Below are positions 14,340 to 21,921 of a stretch of DNA of 22,426 bases, in pieces. The translations under genes were made by a program, and so were the position numbers. Within the stretch, counting starts at the first letter, position 1. Each line of letters begins with the position of its first letter. Origin of the DNA: a virus; the IMG/VR virus record IMGVR_UViG_3300042924_001095, positions 1-22,426 of that record; one strand, given 5' to 3'. Under the pieces are notes generated by a model. The model worked only from the letters and a program-made list of their open reading frames with translations. It did no database searches and was not told the DNA's origin.

Positions 14340-14768
14340 TTACTCCAGAATCAAATAATTGCCGTTTTCGAGGATAAGAATATCGCCGTTTTCAAGCGTG
14401 AATTTCTCAATTTCTCCCTGCAAGACAATGCCAGAATCTTTACATTCAAAAACAATCGACTTCCGATCTTCCTCGATGTCATAAGCAGCGGCAATACTGT
14501 AAACGCGATTTTGGTAAACGATGCGCCGAGAATCAGTAATCGAGGCAGGCAGGAAATTGACGTTGTAACGTACGGTGATTTCGTGCGTAATGTCTGGGCT
14601 AAGTTCAAAAGCCTTAACCTTCTCTCGCGCAGATGTTGTTTTGACAGGCTTAATCGCTGCCCAGACAATTGCAATATCTGCCCAAGTCTCAATCTGCTGC
14701 CCGTAATCATCGACGGAAAGACTCTGCTCTTGTATCCGAATGCGTCGGTTAAGTTTGCCAGCTCGCAC
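14340..14768 (-). CDS. Head-tail adaptor / head closure protein
   Basis: 142 residues. The N-terminal ~110 match the head-tail joining family (SPP1 gp16 / Phage_H_T_join): AGKLNRRIRIQEQSLSVDDY, then a WADIAIVWAAIKPV turn, HEITVRYNVNFLPASITDSR and YQNRVYSIAAAYDIEEDRKS. It stacks below the connector to close the portal and receive the tail. The start is GTG 14768 behind a GGGGATC stretch. The C-terminus extends beyond the family's usual length by about 25 residues, with a double LENG motif (TLENGDILILENGNYLILE) that looks like short beta-strand repeats. An ATG at 14770 in another frame gives only a shadow. Confidence 0.85.
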   Translation of the reverse strand: MRAGKLNRRIRIQEQSLSVDDYGQQIETWADIAIVWAAIKPVKTTSAREKVKAFELSPDITHEITVRYNVNFLPASITDSRRIVYQNRVYSIAAAYDIEEDRKSIVFECKDSGIVLQGEIEKFTLENGDILILENGNYLILE

Positions 14769-14769
14769 A

Positions 14770-15369
14770 TCAGATCCCCATCTTGATTCGATAAGGTGTC
14801 AAAAGGTGCATCATCCCAAGCGGATAAGCTGTGACCATGTTTCCGACGTTGACGCTCTCTCTGTTCTCGTACAAATGCCCGATCATCATAAGCATCGCTT
14901 GATAGATCGGTTTCGGAAGGTTCCAGCGCGTAGGGCTTCCAGCTGCATAGCCAGCAACAAAAGTAACCGTAACTGCGTTCTTTTGTGCCTTAGTCTGAGG
15001 CCATGCGTCAACGTATTGCAGGACCGCTGGCTTGTCGTTAGGGTCTAAACGATAGGCGGTCGACGAAAGCGTCTGAGTATTTCCATCACTATCGACATAT
15101 TGAACAGACGTAATCGATCTCACCGGCCAAATACCAAGGTCTAAATCGTCTGTGGGGAATTCGTCGTAATAGGCTACGAAAGTTTGCTGCGTCAGCGCCA
15201 AGCCCGTATAGTTCTCAGCATCCTGCCGAGCAACGGTGATGAGTGCAGATACTAACGAATCATCTGGATGCTGCCCAGCCTCCAAATCCAAGCGCAAATG
15301 CAACTGGGCCTGTGCCAGCGTAATAGGCTCAACGGATTGGTCGCCCTGTGCGATCAGCTTGGGTAGCAT
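14770..15369 (-). CDS. Head-tail connector protein, phiE125 gp8 / HK97 gp6-like
   Basis: 199 residues with the layout of the phiE125 gp8 family: PITLAQAQLHLRLD at the N-terminus, DDSLVSALITVARQDAENYT with the following TGLALTQQTFV, then LGIWPVRSITSVQYVD and a helical end (PKPIYQAMLMMIGHLYENRE). These connectors form a ring under the portal. ATG 15369 lies inside the end of the glycosyltransferase gene (41-base overlap), with AAGGA about eight bases upstream. The spacing to the next gene is one base. The N-terminal acidic and amphipathic helices and the final hydrophobic helix fit the family well. Confidence 0.9.
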   Translation of the reverse strand: MLPKLIAQGDQSVEPITLAQAQLHLRLDLEAGQHPDDSLVSALITVARQDAENYTGLALTQQTFVAYYDEFPTDDLDLGIWPVRSITSVQYVDSDGNTQTLSSTAYRLDPNDKPAVLQYVDAWPQTKAQKNAVTVTFVAGYAAGSPTRWNLPKPIYQAMLMMIGHLYENRESVNVGNMVTAYPLGMMHLLTPYRIKMGI

Positions 15370-16063
15370 TCTTGCCGTCCTTATCGTTCATGTAATACTG
15401 AGAATCTGCCCCGAGCCATTCTCTCAGTTTTGACCCATCGCGGTCAAATTCTCCATAGAAATGTCGATCATGCCCTGAGCCTATACCTGCTCGCCCTGGT
15501 AATCCTTTGATGCCGACTGTGAGCTGCGAGTCGAACAAGTGTCTTGATTTAGCCTTTTCCCATAGCACGATGTCGATGAATTTGTACTCGGTTGTCGCAA
15601 TATCTCGAAATAGTGTTAACGCATTGCTACGCATAGCCGTGGAGCACAGGCTAGCGTGAGTCATGTTCTCCATGCGTCGCCAAATGTTGGTTTGCACATT
15701 GTAATAACGAGCACGTCGTTCGCCTATGAGCTCAGCGTTCTTAAACTGACCGAAAATAGTCTCAAGCCATTGTGGTGCGTAATAGTCGTCATCTTCAATG
15801 ATGACAACCCACTCGATGCCGCCAATCTGTGCAAGCCCTGCCTGTAGGTTCCTTGCTTGTGTGTTTGAGCCATCCCAGAACGGCTCCGGTCTTACAAAAA
15901 CCAGCTCCCAGTGCTTGCGGCTGAATGTCGTTTGTTGTTGCTGCTTACCATCGTCTACGATGACCCAGCGAACGGGTCCGCTATAGGTCTGCCTTGCCAT
16001 CCAGATTTGGCACAAATCCCAAGCTCGCTGCCTTTCTCCGGTGGTTGTCAGTAGGGTTAGCAT
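15329..16063 (-). CDS. Glycosyltransferase, GT-A / family 2-like
   Basis: 244 residues with GT-A fold signs: an N-terminal LLTTTGERQRAWDLC that pairs with VRWVIVDDGK (nucleotide-sugar site, V36-D38), then WVVIIEDDDYYAP (residues 85-97), an acidic DxD-type metal site. The C-terminal part (HLFDSQLTVGIKGLPGRAGI, then GHDRHFY) resembles phage glycosyltransferases near head genes. Sugar donor and acceptor are unknown; candidates are a virion protein or the host surface. ATG 16063 overlaps the stop of the morphogenetic-type frame by 7 bases, so the two genes are coupled, and the 3' end overlaps the connector gene by 41 bases. Confidence 0.85.
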   Translation of the reverse strand: MLTLLTTTGERQRAWDLCQIWMARQTYSGPVRWVIVDDGKQQQQTTFSRKHWELVFVRPEPFWDGSNTQARNLQAGLAQIGGIEWVVIIEDDDYYAPQWLETIFGQFKNAELIGERRARYYNVQTNIWRRMENMTHASLCSTAMRSNALTLFRDIATTEYKFIDIVLWEKAKSRHLFDSQLTVGIKGLPGRAGIGSGHDRHFYGEFDRDGSKLREWLGADSQYYMNDKDGKNATQADRTGRPIR

Positions 16064-16698
16064 TGGTCTATCGGTTTGCGTTCAAAGCATGTCAACGTAG
16101 TGTGTCTGCTTGCGTTGATAACCTCTACGCCTTGCTTTTGCAAGTCTGCTGCAAGCCTTGGGAATTTAGCTCGCCAGAGCTCATAGGGCTGTGTTGTTGT
16201 TAGCGTTGGCGGATGCTGGCCGAACCAGTGCGCTTCGCCTTTTAAGCTAGGGCCGCAATCAAACCCAAGCAAGATGATTCTGTCAGCGCCCCAGAGATAC
16301 GCAAGATTGATAGCCTGATAGCCACTGTTGCCGCCCTGATGAATCTTGTCATGAAGTCCAAGCCCAGGATGCGATTCAGAGCCTATGCGATGGATTCCGT
16401 ACTTTGTTGCGGCAAACTCGTCTTGAGTCCATAGCTCGCCTTTGAAGGCCTGCCTCGCTTCTTGGTGGTAGACCTTCCACCATTGTCCATCACATGCGTA
16501 GAGAACGTCTGCAAAGGGGGCTCGTTTGTAACTGTCGTTGATTGCGATAAATCGCCAAGGCTTTGTGCCAGCGAGCTCGCAATCCTCTGCGGTGAGACTT
16601 GGGCCGGAGGCGAAGATACAGACAGTCTCGCCCCGCCAGCGTCCGTGGTCTCTGAGGCTGACGGCATTGTGCGAACTGTCCTGCGAGGGTTTAGGATT
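16057..16698 (-). CDS. Morphogenetic-type protein (MptE/DUF115-like) without its own start codon
   Basis: This frame is open from 16698 to 16057 and encodes a convincing ~190-residue domain. TVCIFASGPSL sits near the N-terminus, followed by FIAINDSYKRAPFADVLYAC, LWTQDEFAATKYGI, GGNSGYQAINLAYLWGADRI, LLGFDCGP, EAHWFGQHP and VINASRHTTLTCFER. The order matches phage proteins often labelled 'norphogenetic' with a GPSL nucleotide-sugar-like motif. No ATG, GTG or TTG exists before GPSL, so translation must enter from the preceding ORF by a -1 shift (see 16686-16692), use a rare start, or the gene is broken. It overlaps the glycosyltransferase ATG by 7 bases, which supports it being translated. A start at TTG 16272 would lose the domain. 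Confidence 0.7.
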   Translation of the reverse strand, partial: NPKPSQDSSHNAVSLRDHGRWRGETVCIFASGPSLTAEDCELAGTKPWRFIAINDSYKRAPFADVLYACDGQWWKVYHQEARQAFKGELWTQDEFAATKYGIHRIGSESHPGLGLHDKIHQGGNSGYQAINLAYLWGADRIILLGFDCGPSLKGEAHWFGQHPPTLTTTQPYELWRAKFPRLAADLQKQGVEVINASRHTTLTCFERKPIDQC

Positions 16699-16826
16699 TC
16701 AACGCAACCGGCTGACTCTAGCTGTTCAGCGAGTCCAATCGGTAGTTTGAGGCGTTGCTTGCGTGTGACGCTTCCAATTCTGGAGTCTGCAAAGTGTTGC
16801 AGTGCTAAGACTTCAATAAGTTGCAT
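16383..16826 (-). CDS. Small head-region protein; N-terminal ~47 residues look genuine
   Basis: ATG 16826 opens 147 codons. The first ~47 (MQLIEVLALQHFADSRIGSV ... KLPIGLAEQLESAGCVEIL) resemble small proteins next to phage capsid genes with the pattern 'V-x-V-L ... G-x-x-x-x-P ... A-x-x-L-x-x-x-G-x-V-E'. The rest overlaps the conserved frame below in another phase and is Ser/Thr-rich, with an AT-hook-like KKRGRPSKAS near residue 120; it may be non-functional. At codons 45-47 the frame carries the heptamer A AAC CCT, which could shift ribosomes into that frame, giving a 256-residue fusion. The ribosome site is weak (AAGAAA). A terminator-like hairpin lies just upstream. Confidence 0.55.
   Translation of the reverse strand: MQLIEVLALQHFADSRIGSVTRKQRLKLPIGLAEQLESAGCVEILNPRRTVRTMPSASETTDAGGARLSVSSPPAQVSPQRIASSLAQSLGDLSQSTTVTNEPPLQTFSTHVMDNGGRSTTKKRGRPSKASYGLKTSLPQQSTESIA
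16686..16692 (-). promoter_or_regulatory. Candidate -1 frameshift heptamer A-AAC-CCT
   Basis: In the 16826 frame the codons CTA AAC CCT form a formal X-XXY-YYZ heptamer. Slipping back one base gives AAA CCC then TCG CAG, entering the conserved frame 16698-16057, which has no start of its own. CCC in the A-site position is not a favoured slippery codon set in studied systems, so this is a hypothesis that explains the missing start, not a firm call. Confidence 0.35.
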
Positions 16827-17005
16827 AATTTCTTCGCGGGTGATGAAAAAGGCCCAGGGCTTGTGACCTTGGGCCTATTCTGCCATGTCGCGTAGCAAAA
16901 GGCTGCGCGTTGTGCCGAGTCAGGGAAATCGCGTCTTGCTTCGGAGTCAGATATACAACGGCTGACAAAATCGCGTTCGCTTTCTCCCGTCCTCGGCGTT
17001 GGCAT
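16805..17005 (-). CDS. Small conserved phage protein after the capsid gene
   Basis: 66 residues. The start MPTPRTGESERDFVSRCISD, followed by DFPDSAQRAAFCYATW, is a recognisable short phage motif ('E-x-x-F-V-x-R-C ... D-x-P-D-x-x-Q-R-x-A-x-C-Y-x-x-W'), often found near head protease and capsid genes. It has two Cys and one Trp in fixed spacing, but its function is unknown. ATG 17005 overlaps the capsid stop as TAATG, so it is coupled to capsid translation. The C-terminal third (PKVTSPGPFSSPAKKLCNLL) is encoded across a terminator-like hairpin and overlaps the next gene's start by 22 bases. Confidence 0.7.
   Translation of the reverse strand: MPTPRTGESERDFVSRCISDSEARRDFPDSAQRAAFCYATWQNRPKVTSPGPFSSPAKKLCNLLKS
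16846..16876 (-). terminator. Intrinsic-terminator-like hairpin inside the 3' end of the small gene after the capsid
   Basis: On the minus strand AGGCCCA (16876-16870) pairs with TGGGCCT (16856-16850), with two more G-C pairs possible after one mismatch, and the stem runs directly into a T tract (16850-16846). This is the best terminator shape in the window. It lies within coding sequence, so passing ribosomes would open it; it may set the high capsid mRNA level relative to downstream genes. Confidence 0.6.
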
Positions 17006-18177
17006 TAGAACGTGCCTTTGATAAAGGCGGCAGGACGGTAGACCGTCAGAGCGAGACGCTCTTCGGCCAGCAGCGTTGCCATGTTCTTTTTGAAGTTGTC
17101 GCCATCTTCATAAGAAATCTGGACAGCTGCGTCCATGCGATCCCAAACCTGAGCGCCCATCGTGAAAGCACCAACCAAGAACGTTCCTTCAGCGATCGAG
17201 TTGGTAGCGACAACGCGCTTGCCCCAGAGCTGAGGGCCAGCAAGTGCCATTGGGTTAGCCATGATGTACTGACCATCAGTTGCTTTGGTCAGTTCGATGG
17301 CTTCCCAGTCCTCAGGGTTGATAACAATCGCGTCGGCTGCGTACTCGCTCAGTGCTGCCTGAGTGATTGCCTTGCGAAGGGTATCGATGCGGGTGTCGCC
17401 AGTTGCGCTGCGGTTGTAGGCAGTGTTATTGCCGCTTGCCAACAAACCAGACAACGAACCGGAAGTGCCAGCGCCGTTAAGCAGCTGATCTTCCTCCTCC
17501 AACTTCAAGCCATAGAGCAGACGGCCATTGACGTACGACTCAAGCTGAGGCGCATCATCGAGAACCTGACGGCTAACAGGGATGAAGTGAGCAAGTGTCA
17601 CGACAGCAGCGTTTGCGAGCGTGAAGGTGATGCCGCTCTCAGGCTTGGTAACGTTCTCACGATTTGGGCTGCTGTACTGCGCTGCAGCGTTGTTCGTGTA
17701 AACGTTTTCCTTCGTGAACTGCACAAGGTTGCTAGCAGTGCGACCAACGGGCATAAGATCACGAATCGTCAGTACGCGATTGGGATTGTTGATAATCCCA
17801 GGTACGCGCATGTCAGCAACGAGTGGCTGATTCTGGCCGGTTGCGTTGACGATGGCGGTCTTGAGCTCAACGCGAGCAAACTTGCTGCGACCTGCTGACA
17901 TAGCCAAAAATGCTTCCGACTTGGTGAGTAATTCGCCCGCGGTTTCGCTCTTGCCTTCGGTCGAGCCAGCATCAGAGATGCGACGCTCAAGGTCTAGGCA
18001 CTTGTCAGTAAGTTCAGCGGCTTTCGTGCTGAGTTTGTCGAGAGCTGCTTTGGTTTCGCTGTCCAACTTCTTGACCGATTCAATCTCGTTGTTGGCTTTT
18101 TCCATCCAGCCCTTAAGCTCGCGGCTGGTGTCTAAGAGTTTGGCCTGGGTTTCGGCCAGTGCTTTGATTTCGTCCAT
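17005..18177 (-). CDS. Major capsid protein, HK97 fold
   Basis: 390 residues. Residues 1-85 are a Lys/Glu-rich coiled coil (the delta/scaffold region, removed by the head protease in HK97-like phages). The rest follows the HK97 fold layout: AFLAMSAGRSKFARVELKTA, a VLTIRDLMPVGRTASNLVQF N-arm/E-loop entry, ESGITFTLANAAVVTLAHFI, SRQVLDDAPQLESYVNGRLL (spine helix), LEEEDQLLNGAGTSGSLSGL, and AIVINPEDWEAIELTKATDG to AFIKGTF. It forms the icosahedral shell. ATG 18177 has AAGGA about six bases upstream. The gene lies between the protease and small accessory genes, the standard place. A 299-codon antisense ORF across it is a shadow. Confidence 0.97.
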   Translation of the reverse strand: MDEIKALAETQAKLLDTSRELKGWMEKANNEIESVKKLDSETKAALDKLSTKAAELTDKCLDLERRISDAGSTEGKSETAGELLTKSEAFLAMSAGRSKFARVELKTAIVNATGQNQPLVADMRVPGIINNPNRVLTIRDLMPVGRTASNLVQFTKENVYTNNAAAQYSSPNRENVTKPESGITFTLANAAVVTLAHFIPVSRQVLDDAPQLESYVNGRLLYGLKLEEEDQLLNGAGTSGSLSGLLASGNNTAYNRSATGDTRIDTLRKAITQAALSEYAADAIVINPEDWEAIELTKATDGQYIMANPMALAGPQLWGKRVVATNSIAEGTFLVGAFTMGAQVWDRMDAAVQISYEDGDNFKKNMATLLAEERLALTVYRPAAFIKGTF

Positions 18178-18185
18178 GATATTCC

Positions 18186-19178
18186 TTACAGAGTCCGTGA
18201 TTGGAGGAGGTTGAGCGCGATTAAACGCTGCAAATCGTCCGGCAATTTCGAATCAGACTCTCTCCGATTCAGTACCTCTTTGGCTCGTGCTGCCGTGGCC
18301 GTTGCCAAAGACTTAGAAAACCCACCTGCATCCCGCAAGAAGTTTTCAAATTCTCTCAAAGTTTTGATGCTTTCCAAAGAGCTTTTAACGCTTGCAAGGT
18401 CTACCCTAGCAGCAGAATCAGCAGGGAAAGTAACGATGCTTACCTCTGCGAGCTCGGAAATGTTCTTGATGATGCGAACATCCTCATGAAACTCAATGTC
18501 GTCAGGCTGAAGCATGTAGCCGATTGACAATCCGTCAATGGTGCCGTGTTGCATGGCAGCTTTGACTGCTTGCGCCTCTGGTATGCCTGGCGTGAATTCG
18601 CCTTTGACGTATAGGCCGTGTTCGTCCTCTTCCATCTTGATCCACTTGCCGATGGGCACATCCCAAGAATGGTGATTGACAAACATCTTAGGCATACGAG
18701 CTGCGCCAGCCTTGATGCGGTCAATGACAGACTTGTAAGCACCAGGCATGATCGTGTCGTTGTAGCTGTCAACGCCACCGAAAACAGACGCGTAGCCCTC
18801 AAACCCGCTATCTCCAGCGAACTTTAAGGACATCGAATCGAGGTTAATTGCCTTGCGTATCATTTTTTCATCTCCGATTTCCGCGAGTTTACGCTTCGCC
18901 CAAGCCCATCCAGCGTCGCCAGCCCATAATGCCCACGCTATACGCCCATTAGACGGATAACCATCCTCACCTTCGCGGAATCCTTCAGCATCTTTGTCAA
19001 CTTCGTGTCTTGCAAAGAAGCTGACCATGCGCTTGAGCGTATCTTCGCTTAAATCGCGTTTGTTCACAATGTCACGGGCTCTGGCGATGCCTACCTCAGT
19101 GCCGCCTCGCCCGAATTCGCTGCGCCAATCAAGCCCTCGCTGAGCTTCTCGCGCCATTTCATTGGTTGGGATTGGCAC
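18186..19178 (-). CDS. HK97-family prohead protease with N-terminal extra domain
   Basis: 330 residues in two parts. Residues about 1-98 (REAQRGLDWRSEFGRGGTEV, then RMVSFFARHEVDKDAEGF, GYPSNGRIAWALWAGDAGWA) are a conserved extension often fused to or encoded beside phage head proteases. Residues about 105-265 are the U35 serine protease: GFEGYASVFGGVDSYNDTIM, KMFVNHHSWDVPIGKW (catalytic His169 or His170), GTIDGLSIGYM (Ser218), AEVSIVTFPADSAARV. It cleaves the capsid delta region during maturation. GTG 19178 keeps the whole extension; ATG 19157 is an alternative. It overlaps the portal gene by 20 bases. Confidence 0.93.
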   Translation of the reverse strand: MPIPTNEMAREAQRGLDWRSEFGRGGTEVGIARARDIVNKRDLSEDTLKRMVSFFARHEVDKDAEGFREGEDGYPSNGRIAWALWAGDAGWAWAKRKLAEIGDEKMIRKAINLDSMSLKFAGDSGFEGYASVFGGVDSYNDTIMPGAYKSVIDRIKAGAARMPKMFVNHHSWDVPIGKWIKMEEDEHGLYVKGEFTPGIPEAQAVKAAMQHGTIDGLSIGYMLQPDDIEFHEDVRIIKNISELAEVSIVTFPADSAARVDLASVKSSLESIKTLREFENFLRDAGGFSKSLATATAARAKEVLNRRESDSKLPDDLQRLIALNLLQSRTL

Positions 19179-20379
19179 TTAAGTTCTCTAAGTTTGTGAG
19201 TGCTAACTGCACCGTTAGGATGTCTCCGCCGTCTTTGGGCGGCAGGTTTTCCAGTTGTCGGTACTCATTGCGCGTCATAAGGCCGTTATTGACCGCTGTC
19301 GACGCTGCTTCTAGGCGATCTCTAAACGATCCGCGCAAGATCGCGTCTAAGCTGAACTCGACCGTGTACTTTTCGCGCTGTCCTGGCGTTAATACGCGCC
19401 TTTCAATGGCTTGCTCAAGCCCTTCAAGCATAGGCCTGAGCCTGAACTTGTAAAAGCCTTCGATAAGCTCGGTAATCCCTGTTCCCCATGTGGTTGTCTT
19501 TGCTGTGTCGTTAATCATCACGCTTGAGACACCGAACCAGCGAGCAATATCTTCGACTGCGAACTTCCGAGTGTCTAGCAATTGCAAATCGGCAGGCGAA
19601 AGGCTTAATGGCTCGAACTTTGCGCCGGCTTCGAGCACCAACAAGTCATCGTCTGAGCCTTCAACGAGTCCGGAATAGTTCTTCCTGATCTTCTCGCGCT
19701 GCTCTTGCGTAAGCAACTTGTCAATCATGAATACACCTGGCCGCCTGCCGCTCTTGCGATAGCCCTGCTCGGTATGATTCTGAGATGAGATAGCAACACC
19801 GACCGAGCTTCGCATGTAATCCAAGCGGCTCATGCCATAGATTCCGTTGCCCTTGTCTTTCCAGTGCAAGATGCTCCGCTCGTCGTAGACGATGATCTTG
19901 CCCTCGAAGCTGTACTTGTAAATGACTTTGCCGGTTGAATCGACCTCGACCTCAACTTGATCGCTGCTCAAGGGTAGCAATTCGATTGCTTCACCTGCTG
20001 CATTACGAACCACGCGAGCATAAGCATTGCCTCGCAAGATAAAGTTCATCGTCATGAACTGCCAAAACTCCATCGGGGTGTTTCGGCGGTTAGGATTGTC
20101 GTGAAGCAGCTTCCAAAGGTCTGTCCCTCGGGCTAAGTTCTTGTGACCGTCTGCGCCTGGCTCGCGTTCGTAGACAAACAATGGTAAAGAGGCGATATTG
20201 TCGGAGAGCAGCTCGACGCAAGCCCAAACCGCCGAGACTTGCAGGGCTCCGTCGATCCCGTAATCCTTGTTGATGTCATATACTTTTGTAAAGGGCTCGC
20301 CGTATTGGATACCCTCTTGCTGTCCGGTCGATCCTACGTTACCGAACCAGCGTCGCAAGCTCTGAAAAAGTGTCGCCAT
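19159..20379 (-). CDS. Portal protein, HK97 family
   Basis: 406 residues matching HK97-family portals. Typical parts are SAVWACVELLSDNIASLPLF near residues 50-69, WKLLHDNPNRRNTPMEFWQF, NFILRGNAYARVVRNAAGEA, ILHWKDKGNGIYGMSRLDY, LSLSPADLQLLDTRKFAVED and RWFGVSSVMI, and a helical C-terminal stem (FRLRPMLEGLEQAIERR, then NGLMTRNEYRQLENLPPKDG). It forms the dodecameric ring through which DNA enters and leaves the head. The start codon lies three bases after the large terminase stop, without a strong ribosome site, so coupling is likely. The length is normal for the family. Confidence 0.97.
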   Translation of the reverse strand: MATLFQSLRRWFGNVGSTGQQEGIQYGEPFTKVYDINKDYGIDGALQVSAVWACVELLSDNIASLPLFVYEREPGADGHKNLARGTDLWKLLHDNPNRRNTPMEFWQFMTMNFILRGNAYARVVRNAAGEAIELLPLSSDQVEVEVDSTGKVIYKYSFEGKIIVYDERSILHWKDKGNGIYGMSRLDYMRSSVGVAISSQNHTEQGYRKSGRRPGVFMIDKLLTQEQREKIRKNYSGLVEGSDDDLLVLEAGAKFEPLSLSPADLQLLDTRKFAVEDIARWFGVSSVMINDTAKTTTWGTGITELIEGFYKFRLRPMLEGLEQAIERRVLTPGQREKYTVEFSLDAILRGSFRDRLEAASTAVNNGLMTRNEYRQLENLPPKDGGDILTVQLALTNLENLSANPNQ

Positions 20380-20382
20380 TGT

Positions 20383-21921
20383 TTACGCCAGTGCAAGAGG
20401 TGTGTCTAAAAACCCTTCGAAATCGCCTTCTTCTTCGTCGTTTTGCTTCGAAACGATGCCAAAGGCCATACAAAGCGCAACTGCCCCGTCTATTCTGCCA
20501 GTAGCGCGAGCTTTATTCAATTTTCTGTTACCTGCCGCATCCTTTTCGACCCTCGAATTAGCCATGCACATCGTCAAAACAGGGTTTGCAGCGTGTGAAA
20601 CCTGTTCGTTAAGCAGAGCCGTTTCGAGCGCGTCAATCGCTGGTGCCATGTCCCTAAAGCCCTGACCAAACGGGATTAGCGGCAATTTTACGCCTATTTC
20701 GTTGAATTCCTTGATTAAAAGGTCAATTCGCCAGCGATCAAAGGCCACAGACTCGATGGAAACATCGCCGAGTATCTCCGCAATGTCCTTGGCAACCGTC
20801 TCGTAGTCGATAGATGCCCCTGGTGTTGTCTTGATAAAGCCCTCTTTATGCCAGACATCGTAAGGTGCGCGGTCAGCTCTTGCGCGATCCGCTAAGCCTT
20901 TCTCTGGTGTCCAGAAAAAAGGCCAGACAAGCCATTTGTCTTTAGGCTTGCAAATCAGGACCATGCTCGTTAAGTCATTCTTGCCTGAAAGGTCTAGGCC
21001 TGCATAAACCGGATTATCATAAAACGCCGTGTGATCGACCTCGCCGCCGTTGATCTCCCATATTTTCTTGGATATAAACGGACTGACCATCTCTACGCGC
21101 TGATTCAGGATCAGGTTGCGAAAGGTAGGCTCAAAGCTCGGCATACGGCTTGCCCTATCCGCTTGTTCCTCAACATCTCGCAATGATCTAAACTTACCAA
21201 GCGCAGGGTTTGCAGCCTTCCACGCTTCGCGGTCTTGCAGCTCGCAAGATGCTGGCGCAGCGTACAGATGGCAGACAATTCTCGAATCCTTACTCTGTAT
21301 AGCATCGTCTAACCATATCGAGAATAAATCGCCATCGTTTGCCGCCTGCGTAGAAATAGCCAGCAGCAAAGCATTGTCATAAGCCCCCTGACTCGTAACA
21401 ATCGCGTCGATAAACTCAGAATGCGGACCTCTGACCTGTCCAACCTCATCAAGGATTGCAAGGATAGGGCTCTTGCCGTGTGCAGTCTTGCCTTCGGCGC
21501 TCACCGCTTGATATTCGACATTGCGAACCATGCCAATGAGCATCTTCTTGCTTGGCACAGTCTTAATGACCTTGGAAAGCTCGCTAGATAGGCTAACCAT
21601 CTTGCTTGCATAGTTATACACCTCTGCTGCTTGCTCCTTGCTCATAGCGCCGCTAATAATCCGGCTATTAAGCACTGCCTCAGGTCCGGCAATGTGAGCA
21701 AGCAAGATGCAAGCAATCGTCGCAGTCTTAGAGTTTTTGCGAGCAATAGAAAGGTAACCGCGCCTGGTTCCCGATGGATTATCGTAAATGTCGAGAATGA
21801 ATCGCTTTTGAAAGGGCTCTAACTTGATAGGCTTACCAAGCAAATCCCCTTCGGGCACGATGCAATAGCGTTCAATGAAGGCGCAAACCCGCTCGCCGCG
21901 AGTCAGTTTCTTGCGCCTCAT
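20383..21921 (-). CDS. terL: Terminase large subunit
   Basis: 512 residues with ATPase and nuclease halves. The Walker A-like loop is SIARKNSKT (R61-T66), and Walker B is LAILDEVG (D158, E159). The nuclease carries acidic residues at YAGLDLSGKNDLTS (D310), AFDRWR (D395) and GRIDGA (D478). It belongs to the phage Terminase_1/HK97-like group. It cuts concatemeric DNA and drives it into the prohead. It starts at ATG 21921, overlapping the small terminase stop as ATGA. The packaging type (cos or headful) cannot be told from this sequence, although HK97-like gene order is often linked with cos ends. Confidence 0.97.
   Translation of the reverse strand: MRRKKLTRGERVCAFIERYCIVPEGDLLGKPIKLEPFQKRFILDIYDNPSGTRRGYLSIARKNSKTATIACILLAHIAGPEAVLNSRIISGAMSKEQAAEVYNYASKMVSLSSELSKVIKTVPSKKMLIGMVRNVEYQAVSAEGKTAHGKSPILAILDEVGQVRGPHSEFIDAIVTSQGAYDNALLLAISTQAANDGDLFSIWLDDAIQSKDSRIVCHLYAAPASCELQDREAWKAANPALGKFRSLRDVEEQADRASRMPSFEPTFRNLILNQRVEMVSPFISKKIWEINGGEVDHTAFYDNPVYAGLDLSGKNDLTSMVLICKPKDKWLVWPFFWTPEKGLADRARADRAPYDVWHKEGFIKTTPGASIDYETVAKDIAEILGDVSIESVAFDRWRIDLLIKEFNEIGVKLPLIPFGQGFRDMAPAIDALETALLNEQVSHAANPVLTMCMANSRVEKDAAGNRKLNKARATGRIDGAVALCMAFGIVSKQNDEEEGDFEGFLDTPLALA

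Noticed and set aside
16400-16500. AT-hook-like KKRGRPSK in the C-terminal half of the 16383-16826 ORF
   Set aside because: This part overlaps, in another phase, the strongly family-like frame, so the motif may be accidental.
16999-17898. 299-codon plus-strand ORF antisense to the capsid gene
   Set aside because: It mirrors the well-supported HK97 capsid gene, has no family features and is Cys/Val-rich like an antisense shadow.
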